Below, piece after piece: positions 44,136 to 52,633 of a stretch of 64,000 nt of DNA. Made by a program: the position numbers and the translations under genes. The notes below the pieces were generated by a model, which ran no database searches, was not told the origin of the DNA, and worked only from the letters and a program-made list of their open reading frames with translations. Position 1 is the first letter of the stretch. The number at the start of each line of letters is the position of its first letter. The stretch comes from Paraburkholderia phenazinium (GTDB lineage Bacteria > Pseudomonadota > Gammaproteobacteria > Burkholderiales > Burkholderiaceae). The stretch is taken from contig NZ_FNCJ01000010.1 of the NCBI RefSeq assembly GCF_900100735.1, positions 1-64,000 on the forward strand. The letters are read 5' to 3'.

Positions 44136-46127
44136 CTACAGGACGCGCGCCGCGACTGCGCCGCGCAAGGCGTTGCAAACGAGCAGCGCCTCGGCATTCA
44201 GTACATCGGAGCGTGTCAGCGCACGCTCAGCCGCACCTAACTCCGAGTCTTCGAGCAGCACGCCGCGCATCACACCGGGCAACACGCCTGACGACAACGG
44301 CGGAGTCCACCAGCGCCCGGCCAGCTTCACGAACACATTCGAGCGGCCACCTTCCGTCAATTCACCACGCTCATTGAAAAACAACGTATCGAAGGCGCCG
44401 AGCGCCTCGGCATTGCGCCAGCCGCGGTCGTATTCTGCGCGGCGCGTGGTTTTGTGATGCAACAGCAAATCGCTTGCCTCGGTCGCCGTGAAGCCGTGAT
44501 CCGGTGCGAGCAGCACGCCGACTACGCTATCGGCAAGCGGCATCAACGGTGCGGCGCTCAGTTGCACGGTGCCGCTTTTGGCGAGCGCGAGCCGCACACG
44601 ATGCGGCATTCCCGCCGCTAGCAGCGCACATTGCGCTTCGAGGCGCTCACGCAAGCCGGCTTCGTCGAACCGGAAACCGAGCCACGCCGCGCTCCTCGCC
44701 AGCCGCGCGAGATGGCGCTCAAGGTGGCGGATGCCATCCTCACGCGTCGCGTACATTGTCTCGAACAGCTCGAAGCCGGGATCGGCATCGGTCAGAAACC
44801 TGGCTTTCAATTCGCACTCCGCATATTCGTCGGCGGCGACGCTATCCAGCACGATCCCCGCGCCCACTCCCATGCTGCCCCGGCGCTCACTGGCGCCGCG
44901 TGCCGGCGCATCGAGCGTCAAGGTCCGAATCGCGACCGACAGGCAGAAGTCGCCGCAAGCGTCTTGCGCGGCGCTGGACAGTGCGGGAGCGCTCGCGTGA
45001 GACGAGCCGCCTGGCAGATCCGCGGAGCCGCAGGTGGCCGGAACGTCCACGGCGTCGAGCCAGCCGATCGTGCCGGTGTAGAGGCCGCGTGGCGTGCTTT
45101 CGAGCGTGTCGATCAACTGCACCGTGCGATGCTTCGGCGCCCCGGTGATCGACCCGCAGGGGAACAAGGCGCGCAGCACGTCGGCAAACGAGGTTCGTGC
45201 GCGTAACGTCGCTTCCACCGTCGACGTCATCTGCCACACCGACGCGTAAGGCTCGACCGAGAACAACGCTGGCACCTTGACCGAACCTGTCTCGGCGACT
45301 CGCGAGAGGTCGTTGCGCAACAGGTCGACGATCATCACGTTCTCGGCGCGGTTCTTCGGATCGTTGACGAGAAATTCCGCAGCGCCCCGATCGGCGACGG
45401 AATCGTCCGGCGTGCGCGGCGCGGTGCCCTTCATGGGGCGCGCGCGCAGCCTCGCCCCCGTCTTCTCGACAAACAGCTCCGGCGAGCACGACAACACCCA
45501 GCGGTCGTCCGGCAACGCGATCAGCGCACCAAACGGAACCGGCTGCCGCTCGCGCAGGCGCCGATACAATCCAGCCGGCGTGCCGAACACATCGAACCCA
45601 AGGCGGTAGGTGTAGTTGACCTGATAGGAGTCGCCGATCCGCAACGCCTCATGGATCGCGCCGATGGCCGCGTCGAACTGCGCCGGATCGACGCTCGCGC
45701 GCACGCCCGCCGTACCGGCCACCGATGGCTGCGCCGCGCCGCCGTCGCATTGCGTCAGCCAGGCATCGGCTTCTTCACGCGAGAGCTTCGCGCAGCGTTC
45801 GAACAATAAAAAACGCAGCGTGGCATCGCCACGCTGCGTTTTTTGCTCACCAACCGATTCGCCACCGGACGCCTGGGCAGCACGCTCCAGCACGAGCTGC
45901 CGGCCGAACTCATACTCGCCCAGCACCACAGCGTGCAAACCGCGCCGCAGATCGGCCGCGACAGCGGCGCACACCGCATCGAGCTGCGCCACATCGGCAC
46001 AGACCCGTTCATGCAAAAACTGCGTGTAGAGACGGCTCGAGCGCCGCGCCGCCGTCGCGTCGCAATCGTCGAGCAATGCGAACACGGCGCCGCGATCATC
46101 AACCATCTTGCCTACCGCCAACTTCAA
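44136..46127 (-). CDS. pabB: Bifunctional aminodeoxychorismate synthase component I / 4-amino-4-deoxychorismate lyase
   Basis: 663 residues. Residues about 1-445 are a chorismate-binding enzyme: IGDSYQVNYTYRLGF, SCSPELFVEKTG, the RPMKGTAPR block with the Lys typical of PabB rather than TrpE, and LFPCGSITGAPKHRTVQ. From about 455 on comes a fold-type IV PLP protein (PabC-like): FETMYATREDG, the LLHHKTTRRAEYD lysine, and FNERGELTEGGRSNVFVK. The fusion therefore makes 4-aminobenzoate for folate in one chain, given a PabA amidotransferase elsewhere. ATG 46127 lies 7 bases beyond the dnaJ stop on the same strand. Confidence 0.93.
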   Translation of the reverse strand: MKLAVGKMVDDRGAVFALLDDCDATAARRSSRLYTQFLHERVCADVAQLDAVCAAVAADLRRGLHAVVLGEYEFGRQLVLERAAQASGGESVGEQKTQRGDATLRFLLFERCAKLSREEADAWLTQCDGGAAQPSVAGTAGVRASVDPAQFDAAIGAIHEALRIGDSYQVNYTYRLGFDVFGTPAGLYRRLRERQPVPFGALIALPDDRWVLSCSPELFVEKTGARLRARPMKGTAPRTPDDSVADRGAAEFLVNDPKNRAENVMIVDLLRNDLSRVAETGSVKVPALFSVEPYASVWQMTSTVEATLRARTSFADVLRALFPCGSITGAPKHRTVQLIDTLESTPRGLYTGTIGWLDAVDVPATCGSADLPGGSSHASAPALSSAAQDACGDFCLSVAIRTLTLDAPARGASERRGSMGVGAGIVLDSVAADEYAECELKARFLTDADPGFELFETMYATREDGIRHLERHLARLARSAAWLGFRFDEAGLRERLEAQCALLAAGMPHRVRLALAKSGTVQLSAAPLMPLADSVVGVLLAPDHGFTATEASDLLLHHKTTRRAEYDRGWRNAEALGAFDTLFFNERGELTEGGRSNVFVKLAGRWWTPPLSSGVLPGVMRGVLLEDSELGAAERALTRSDVLNAEALLVCNALRGAVAARVL

Positions 46128-46134
46128 ACAGCCA

Positions 46135-47274
46135 TTAATCGAAGAAGCTCTTCACCCGATCAAACCAGCTCTTGCTTTGCGGGCTATGGCGCGCGCCGCC
46201 CTCGACCAGCGATTTCTCGAACTGCTGCAGCAGCTCGCGCTGCGGCTCGGTCAGCTTGACCGGCGTCTCCACTTGCACGTGCACGTACAGATCGCCGGCA
46301 ATGCTCGAACGCAGCCCCTTGATGCCCTTGCCGCGCAGACGGAACGTCTTGCCCGACTGGGTGCCTTCCGGCACGGTGAAGCTCGCGCGGCCCGCCAGCG
46401 TCGGCACTTCGATCTCGCCGCCGAGCGCCGCGGTGGTGAACGGAATCGGCATCTGGCAATGCAGGTCGTCGCCGTCGCGCTCGAACACCGAGTGCTGCTT
46501 GATGTGAATCTCGACGTACAAATCGCCCGACGGACCGCCGTTGATGCCCGGCTCGCCGTTACCGGCCGAGCGGATGCGCATGCCATCGTCGATACCCGCC
46601 GGAATCTTCACTTCCAGCGTCTTGGTTTCCTTCACCTTGCCCGCGCCGTGGCAATGCACGCACGGATCAGGAATGTGGCTGCCGGTGCCGTGACACTTCG
46701 GGCAGGTCTGCTGGATGCTGAAAAAGCCCTGCGACATGCGCACCGAACCCGCGCCATTACAGGTCGGGCAGGTTTCCGGCTTGGTGCCGGGCTTCGCGCC
46801 CGAGCCGTGACAGATTTCACACGATACCCAGCTCGGCACGCGGATCTGCGTGTCGTAACCGTGCGCGGCCTGCTCCAGCGTGATTTCCATGCTGTAGCGC
46901 AGATCGGCGCCGCGATACACCTGCGGGCCGGCACGGCCACCGCCACGCGCGGCGCCACCGGCCGCCTGGCCGAAGATGTCGCCGAAAATATCGCCGAATG
47001 CGTCGGCAAACCCGCCGAAGCCCTGCGCGCCGGCGCCGCCCATGTTCGGGTCGACGCCTGCATGGCCGTACTGGTCGTACGCCGCACGCTTCTGCGAGTC
47101 CGACAGCATTTCATAGGCTTCCTTCACCTCTTTGAAATGCTCTTCCGCATCCTTGTTGCCCGGATTGCGGTCAGGGTGATGCTTCATCGCCAGCTTGCGA
47201 TAAGCCTTCTTGATTTCGTCGTCGCTCGAGTTCTTTGCGACGCCCAGAACCTCGTAGTAATCCCGTTTCGCCAT
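46135..47274 (-). CDS. dnaJ: Chaperone DnaJ
   Basis: 379-residue Hsp40 co-chaperone. J domain with HPD at 33-35, a Gly/Phe-rich region (about 75-115), a zinc-binding region with four CxxCxGxG repeats (CEICHGSG, CPTCNGAG, CPKCHGTG, CVHCHGAG) and a C-terminal substrate-binding domain. It follows dnaK by 267 bases, with a strong hairpin between them, and precedes pabB by 7 bases. Confidence 0.98.
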   Translation of the reverse strand: MAKRDYYEVLGVAKNSSDDEIKKAYRKLAMKHHPDRNPGNKDAEEHFKEVKEAYEMLSDSQKRAAYDQYGHAGVDPNMGGAGAQGFGGFADAFGDIFGDIFGQAAGGAARGGGRAGPQVYRGADLRYSMEITLEQAAHGYDTQIRVPSWVSCEICHGSGAKPGTKPETCPTCNGAGSVRMSQGFFSIQQTCPKCHGTGSHIPDPCVHCHGAGKVKETKTLEVKIPAGIDDGMRIRSAGNGEPGINGGPSGDLYVEIHIKQHSVFERDGDDLHCQMPIPFTTAALGGEIEVPTLAGRASFTVPEGTQSGKTFRLRGKGIKGLRSSIAGDLYVHVQVETPVKLTEPQRELLQQFEKSLVEGGARHSPQSKSWFDRVKSFFD

Positions 47275-47492
47275 ATCGGTTCAACGCCCTCCGCGCAGCA
47301 AGGCACGGCGGCTCCTCTTGAATGCTGGAGTCTCGCGACTCGTCCGGCCGCTGCTCGCCCGCCGTTTACGCGGCTTGAGCAACGCCCTCCATAAAACAAA
47401 TGTGCCCGGAGAGCCCAAACAGGCTCACCAGGCGCGATAACCGCTTTGCAGGTTGATGCATCCGGAACGGGTGCAGACCATTTTTCTGCCGG

Positions 47493-47516
47493 GCCGCACA
47501 CATCGCTGTGTGCGGC
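47493..47516 (-). terminator. Stable hairpin between dnaK and dnaJ
   Basis: Perfect 10-bp stem (GCCGCACACA with TGTGTGCGGC) closed by a 4-base loop that reads GCGA on the transcript strand, a GNRA tetraloop. It lies 25 bases after the dnaK stop. A weak stem and A-run follow. It may partly end transcription or protect the dnaK mRNA 3' end, giving less dnaJ than dnaK. Confidence 0.6.
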
Positions 47517-47541
47517 TTTACGGTCAAATTGCGACCTGGCT

Positions 47542-49509
47542 TTAGTCCCTCTTCACTTCCTTGAACTCGGCGTCGACCACGTCGTCTTCCGGCTGGCTCG
47601 CGCCACCGGCCGAGGCACCGCCGGCCGCACCAGCAGCACCAGCAGCACCTGCCGCTGCGCCTGCTGCACCTTGCGCAGCCTGCATGTCGGCGTACATCTT
47701 TTCGCCAAGCTTCTGCGAGGCCGTTGCCACGACTTCGATCTTGGCTTCGATCGCCGCCTTGTCGCTCGAACTGCTCTTCAGCGTTTCTTCGAGGTCCTTC
47801 AGCGCCGCTTCGATCTTTTCCTTCTCAGCCGCGTCCAGCTTGTCGCCGTACTCGGTGAGCGCCTTCTTCGTGCTGTGCACCAGCGCGTCGCCCTGGTTAC
47901 GGGCATCGGCCAGCTCGCGCAGCTTGTGATCTTCTTCCGCGTTCGCTTCGGCGTCCTTCACCATCTTTTCGATTTCGGCTTCCGACAGACCCGAGTTCGC
48001 CTTGATGACGATACGGTTTTCCTTGCCCGTCGCCTTGTCCTTCGCGCCGACGTGCAGAATGCCGTTCGCGTCGATGTCGAAGCTCACTTCGATCTGCGGC
48101 ACGCCGCGCGGTGCCGGCGGAATGCCTTCGAGGTTGAACTCGCCCAGCAGCTTGTTGCCGGCTGCCATTTCGCGTTCGCCCTGGAACACCTTGATCGTCA
48201 CAGCGCCCTGGTTGTCATCCGCGGTCGAGTAGACCTGCGCATGCTTGGTCGGGATCGTCGTGTTCTTGTTGATCATCTTCGTCATGACGCCGCCGAGCGT
48301 TTCGATGCCGAGCGACAGCGGGGTCACGTCGAGCAGCAGCACGTCCTTGCGGTCACCGGACAACACCTGGCCCTGGATCGCGGCGCCTACAGCCACGGCT
48401 TCGTCCGGGTTCACGTCACGGCGCGGTTCCTTGCCGAAGAATTCCTTAACCTTGTCCTGCACCTTCGGCATACGCGTCATACCGCCGACGAGAATCACGT
48501 CGTCGATTTCACCAACCTTCACGCCCGCGTCCTTGATCGCCAGACGGCACGGTTCGATGGTGCGTTCGATCAGTTCTTCAACCAGCGCTTCGAGCTTCGC
48601 ACGCGTAATTTTCAGGTTCAAGTGCTTCGGACCCGACGCGTCTGCCGTGATGTACGGCAGGTTGATTTCGGTCTGCTGGCTCGACGACAGTTCGATCTTC
48701 GCCTTTTCAGCCGATTCCTTCAGGCGTTGCAGCGCGAGCACGTCCTTCGACAGATCGACGCCTTGTTCCTTCTTGAACTCGCCGATGATGTAATCGATGA
48801 TGCGCTGGTCGAAGTCTTCACCGCCAAGGAACGTATCGCCGTTCGTCGAGAGCACTTCGAACTGCATTTCGCCGTCAACGTCGGCGATTTCGATGATCGA
48901 AATGTCGAACGTACCGCCGCCGAGGTCATACACGGCAATCTTGCGGTCGCCCTTCTCAGCCTTGTCGAGACCGAACGCGAGCGCAGCTGCGGTCGGTTCG
49001 TTGATGATCCGCTTGACTTCCAGACCCGCGATGCGGCCGGCGTCTTTGGTAGCTTGACGCTGGCTGTCGTTGAAGTACGCGGGAACCGTGATCACGGCTT
49101 CCGTGACCGGCTCGCCGAGGTAGTCTTCAGCGGTCTTCTTCATCTTGCGCAGGACTTCAGCCGAGATTTGCGGCGGAGCCAGCTTCTGATCGCGCACTTC
49201 GACCCATGCGTCGCCGTTGTCGGCCTTGACGATCTTGTAAGGCATCAGACCGATGTCTTTCTGCACTTCTTTTTCTTCAAAGCGGCGGCCGATCAGGCGC
49301 TTGACCGCGTACAGCGTGTTGCGCGGGTTCGTGACCGACTGACGCTTCGCAGGCGCGCCGACGAGAATCTCGCCGTCTTCCATGTAAGCAATGATCGACG
49401 GCGTGGTGCGCGCACCTTCCGAGTTCTCGATCACCTTGACCGAGTTGCCTTCCATGATCGCCACGCACGAGTTGGTCGTGCCGAGGTCGATGCCGATAAT
49501 TTTGCCCAT
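47542..49509 (-). CDS. dnaK: Chaperone DnaK (Hsp70)
   Basis: 655-residue ATP-driven chaperone. Starts MGKIIGIDLGTTNSCVAIM; ATPase motifs YDLGGGTFD and VGGMTRMPKVQ, substrate domain with DVTPLSLGIETLGGVMT, then an Ala/Gly-rich tail ending EEDVVDAEFKEVKRD. ATG 49509 has AGGAG upstream; an in-frame codon at 49569 would add a non-family leader. Works with DnaJ and GrpE, encoded on either side. Confidence 0.98.
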   Translation of the reverse strand: MGKIIGIDLGTTNSCVAIMEGNSVKVIENSEGARTTPSIIAYMEDGEILVGAPAKRQSVTNPRNTLYAVKRLIGRRFEEKEVQKDIGLMPYKIVKADNGDAWVEVRDQKLAPPQISAEVLRKMKKTAEDYLGEPVTEAVITVPAYFNDSQRQATKDAGRIAGLEVKRIINEPTAAALAFGLDKAEKGDRKIAVYDLGGGTFDISIIEIADVDGEMQFEVLSTNGDTFLGGEDFDQRIIDYIIGEFKKEQGVDLSKDVLALQRLKESAEKAKIELSSSQQTEINLPYITADASGPKHLNLKITRAKLEALVEELIERTIEPCRLAIKDAGVKVGEIDDVILVGGMTRMPKVQDKVKEFFGKEPRRDVNPDEAVAVGAAIQGQVLSGDRKDVLLLDVTPLSLGIETLGGVMTKMINKNTTIPTKHAQVYSTADDNQGAVTIKVFQGEREMAAGNKLLGEFNLEGIPPAPRGVPQIEVSFDIDANGILHVGAKDKATGKENRIVIKANSGLSEAEIEKMVKDAEANAEEDHKLRELADARNQGDALVHSTKKALTEYGDKLDAAEKEKIEAALKDLEETLKSSSSDKAAIEAKIEVVATASQKLGEKMYADMQAAQGAAGAAAGAAGAAGAAGGASAGGASQPEDDVVDAEFKEVKRD

Positions 49510-49788
49510 TTCACTAATCTCCTGACTTTGATCGCTGCAGTAGGTTGCCTTGTGCCCATCTGGCGGCAAGGCAACCCGCCTTCAATTCATACCTGCACTC
49601 AACATAAGTGCGTCCGCATCGTTTTCAAGACCTTGAATGCAATGCGGTCTTTAATTTTTTTCAATCGGCTGCGGCTGCGGGGGCGGCGGGGGCGCCGTCA
49701 GCCGGGCCGCGTTCGCAGGGCTGCCATCAGCCAGCCCGCGTTCGGCGCGCGGCCGGCGGCTGCGAGCCGTCCAGGCTATGCCTTACGC

Positions 49789-50382
49789 TTACTTCGGCTG
49801 CGCGACAGTAACGAGCGCCGGACGCAGAACCCGGTCGGCAATCACGAAACCCTTCTGCAGCACGGAGACGACCGTGTTCGCTTCCTGGTCAGCCGGTACC
49901 ATCGAGATAGCCTGGTGACGATGCGGGTCGAACTTCTCGCCAGCCGGCGGGTTGATCGGAACCACCCGGCCCTTCTCAAGCGCACCGTTCAACTGACGCA
50001 ACGTCAGTTCGACACCTTCGCGGACCTTCTGCAGGTCGTCGGACGAGTGGGCGACGGCCGCCTCGAGACTGTCGACCACCGGCAGCAGATGCTCGGCAAA
50101 GCTTTCGATGGCGAACTTGTGGGCCTTGGCGACGTCTTCCTGCGCGCGGCGGCGCACGTTTTCGGTCTCGGCCTTGGCACGCAGGAAGCTCTCCTGCAGC
50201 TCGGCGATCTTGGCCTGCGCTTCGGCCAAAGCAGCTTCGGCGCCAGCCGGCGCAGCCGAACCCGCTGCAGCTTCAGCCGGGTTGGCTTCCGGCTGAACTG
50301 CGGCTGCCTCGGCGGCTTGGCGCGCGGCTTCTTCGGCGGACGTGGGATTCTGGCTCGTCGGGTTCTCTTGCGTGTTTTCCAT
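49789..50382 (-). CDS. grpE: Nucleotide exchange factor GrpE
   Basis: 197 residues. An N-terminal Ala/Glu/Pro-rich stretch (about 1-50) precedes the long dimerisation helix (AKIAELQESFLRAKAETENV) and the beta domain with VLQKGFVIADRVLRPALV. It releases ADP from DnaK. It is the first gene of the grpE-dnaK-dnaJ block and is preceded by a near-consensus heat-shock promoter. The 279 bases before dnaK are GC-rich with a short imperfect repeat and no gene. Confidence 0.97.
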   Translation of the reverse strand: MENTQENPTSQNPTSAEEAARQAAEAAAVQPEANPAEAAAGSAAPAGAEAALAEAQAKIAELQESFLRAKAETENVRRRAQEDVAKAHKFAIESFAEHLLPVVDSLEAAVAHSSDDLQKVREGVELTLRQLNGALEKGRVVPINPPAGEKFDPHRHQAISMVPADQEANTVVSVLQKGFVIADRVLRPALVTVAQPK

Positions 50383-50735
50383 GTCGCTGAAAGTCTTTAA
50401 AAATTAAAAGCCAAAGGGTGGCCGCACGGGTTTCCGGCGGGCTCGTTCGAGCGTTGCGGAAACACCACACACACCACCGCTCATCGTCGCTGCATTTGGG
50501 GGCCCAAACCACGATTTCAAGGCGTCAAACGGAACTTTTCGCACCGCAGCAGTGCGACGAGAAATGCCTCGTTACAACCATTACTCTGACTTCATCAGAA
50601 TGAGATTGAGCGCGTTCGTGGACTGACCTACACTGCAATTGTTCGTCGGGAGACGCACGTTAACCCTAACCCGGCGCATACCACTTCATTCAATTCAACG
50701 CGCGGGTTCGTACTGCATCCTTTCGGGGGAGTACC
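50383..50735. other. Intergenic region, 353 bases, upstream of grpE
   Basis: Holds the grpE heat-shock promoter (50494-50521), a leader of roughly 100 bases including an A/T-rich stretch next to grpE, and on the other side the presumed promoter of the small ORF at 50736. No other gene is supported. Confidence 0.6.
50494..50521 (-). promoter_or_regulatory. Sigma-32 heat-shock promoter of grpE-dnaK-dnaJ
   Basis: On the minus strand CTTGAAA (50521-50515) is followed, after 13 bases, by CCCCAAAT (50501-50494), very close to the sigma-32 consensus CTTGAAA-N13/14-CCCCATNT. It lies about 110 bases upstream of the grpE ATG. Confidence 0.88.
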
Positions 50736-50897
50736 GTGAAACTGACCTTTGCAATATCCGTGGTCGCCTTGGTGCTCATCGCGGGAACCACAACCATCTG
50801 CATGTCCGGGGCCGTCAACGACAGCACGACCGAGTATGGCGGTGTGCATGCCACGATGGAACAACTGTTCAATCCCCACCTGAAAGTTTGTCGATAA
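50736..50897 (+). CDS. Small secreted or membrane protein, 53 residues
   Basis: Starts at GTG 50736, directly after a strong GGGGGAG (about 6 bases spacing). The product opens MKLTFAISVVALVLIAGTT, a textbook signal peptide or membrane helix, followed by a polar segment with SGAVNDSTTEYGGVHATMEQ and a final Cys. I know no family. The last 29 bases overlap the 3' end of hslR on the other strand. The ribosome binding site plus signal sequence make a real gene likely, although it is too short for routine gene calling. Confidence 0.65.
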   Translation: MKLTFAISVVALVLIAGTTTICMSGAVNDSTTEYGGVHATMEQLFNPHLKVCR

Positions 50898-51276
50898 TGC
50901 GCCGGTCGCGCTTGGTCGGGCGCCCGTGCAAAGCGGCGGCCGGCTCGCGATAGGTCTTGCGCCGCTCCTGCTCCACCTGCCGCTTCACCTTGCTCTCCTC
51001 AGTCTCTGCATAAAGCGTCTGCGCCACACTCGCCGGACCACGCACGTCACATACACCCAGCACCTCCACCTGCCAGACGATCCGCTCGATCTCGATCTCA
51101 ACCAGGTCGCCCACCCGCACGTCCTTGGCCGGCTTGACCGCCGCACCGCCAATCCGCACATGACCTTTGTCGACAGCGTCCGCTGCAAGCGAACGGGTCT
51201 TGAAGAAGCGTGCGGCCCATAGCCATTTGTCGATGCGCAAACGCGCACCGGGTTCAGTTGCGATCTTGTAGTTCAT
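50869..51276 (-). CDS. hslR: Hsp15-like S4-domain RNA-binding protein
   Basis: 135 residues. An S4 RNA-binding domain at about 10-70 (RLRIDKWLWAARFFKTRSLA and KGHVRIGGAAVKPAKDVRVGD) is followed by a basic C-terminal extension (RRKTYREPAAALHGRPTKRDRR), as in E. coli Hsp15. Hsp15 rescues stalled 50S subunits carrying peptidyl-tRNA after heat shock. It lies between hemH and the grpE region; no sigma-32 box was seen before it. Confidence 0.92.
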   Translation of the reverse strand: MNYKIATEPGARLRIDKWLWAARFFKTRSLAADAVDKGHVRIGGAAVKPAKDVRVGDLVEIEIERIVWQVEVLGVCDVRGPASVAQTLYAETEESKVKRQVEQERRKTYREPAAALHGRPTKRDRRIIDKLSGGD

Positions 51277-51337
51277 CGGTCAGTCTGGCGCCGTAAGCGA
51301 CGCACCAAGCGCGTTGAAACGATGCTGCACGGCAGGT

Positions 51338-52408
51338 TCACGTCGTCACCGCGCCTTGCGCGGTCGCTGCCTGCACCGGCCAGCCCTGCAGATTCTGCGC
51401 GACGATCTCACCCAGTGCGGCAATCCAGGCCTGCGAGGCGTTCAGGCAAGGAATCCGGTGAAATTCCTTGCCGCCTGCATGCACGAACTCGTCGCGAACT
51501 TCCATGCCAATTTCCTCGATAGTTTCGAGGCAATCGGCAGTAAAGCCCGGACAAAATACATCTGCGCGGCGCACACCCGCCGCGCCCAGCTCCTTGAGTG
51601 TCGGCGCAGTGTAAGGTTGCAGCCATTCGGCCTTGCCGAAGCGCGACTGAAACGTGACACGGCACTCCACCGGCGAGAGTTCGAGCGCCTGCATCAGCAG
51701 CGCGCCCGTTTGCTGGCACTGGTCGTGGTACGGATCGCCCAGATCGAGCGTGCGCTTAGGCACGCCGTGGAAACTCAGCACCAGCTTGTCGCCGGCCGCG
51801 AAGTCCGGACGGCCGTGCGCGTGCCAATAGTGGTGCACCTGCGCAGCCAGCGCCGCAATATAGGCCGGATGGTCGGCGTATTGGCGGATGGTGCGGATTT
51901 CCGGCTGGTTGCGCATGCGCTTGAGCGCCGAAAACGCATCGTCGAAGGCCGTAGCCGTGGTGGACGACGAGTATTGCGGGTACATGGGCACCAGCAGCAC
52001 ACGCTCGGCGCCGGCCAGCTTCAACTGGTTCAGCATGGCCGGGATGCCCGGCATGCCGTAACGCATCGCGTACTCGACTATTACCGTGTAGTCGTTCACC
52101 TGCAGCAGATGCCTCAACCCTTCCACCTGCTTCTCGGTGAACACGCGCAACGGCGAACCTTCGGGCGTCCACACCGCGGCATATTTCCTGGCCGACGAGA
52201 TGCCGCGCAACGGCAGGATCAATAGCCGCAGGATTACCTGCCAGATGACGGCAGGAATCTCGACGACCCGCGGATCGGACAGAAACTGCGCCAGATAGCG
52301 GCGCACGGCCCGCGGCGTTGGGGCGTCCGGCGTGCCTAGATTGATCAGCAAGACCGCAACACGATGGGATGTGGCAGGCTGCGAAGGCCGCTCGAGATCA
52401 AAACGCAT
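51338..52408 (-). CDS. hemH: Ferrochelatase
   Basis: 356-residue enzyme inserting Fe2+ into protoporphyrin IX, last step of haem synthesis. VAVLLINLGTPDAPTP at the N-terminus, the metal-binding His in LSFHGVPKRTLD, and FCPGFTADCLETIEEIG with the catalytic Glu are all present. ATG 52408 is the normal family start; an upstream codon at 52552 would add 48 atypical residues. TATAAT occurs on the minus strand at 52462-52457, so it may have its own promoter rather than depend on hrcA. Confidence 0.96.
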   Translation of the reverse strand: MRFDLERPSQPATSHRVAVLLINLGTPDAPTPRAVRRYLAQFLSDPRVVEIPAVIWQVILRLLILPLRGISSARKYAAVWTPEGSPLRVFTEKQVEGLRHLLQVNDYTVIVEYAMRYGMPGIPAMLNQLKLAGAERVLLVPMYPQYSSSTTATAFDDAFSALKRMRNQPEIRTIRQYADHPAYIAALAAQVHHYWHAHGRPDFAAGDKLVLSFHGVPKRTLDLGDPYHDQCQQTGALLMQALELSPVECRVTFQSRFGKAEWLQPYTAPTLKELGAAGVRRADVFCPGFTADCLETIEEIGMEVRDEFVHAGGKEFHRIPCLNASQAWIAALGEIVAQNLQGWPVQAATAQGAVTT

Positions 52409-52633
52409 AGGCGACAGGGTTGGCCGCGTGCAGCGGAAACGGTTCAGGTGGAACTCATTATAACGGTGCGGTCCGCCGCGCATACCTGGCCGTTCGGCCG
52501 ATTGGCAAGCTCCTCGCCACCCTGCATCATTTGCAGCATGGCGTTGCGGCACGGGCCGGGCGGCTCATACAGGCAGCGCGTTGCGCAAACGCAGGCATAG
52601 ACATACGTCTGCGCCGCTCGCGAGAGCTGGCGC

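Noticed and set aside
47446..50400. Long open frame opposite dnaK and grpE
   Set aside because: Mirror-image frame of highly biased genes; product is His/Arg/Val-rich with no domain, and no ribosome binding site.
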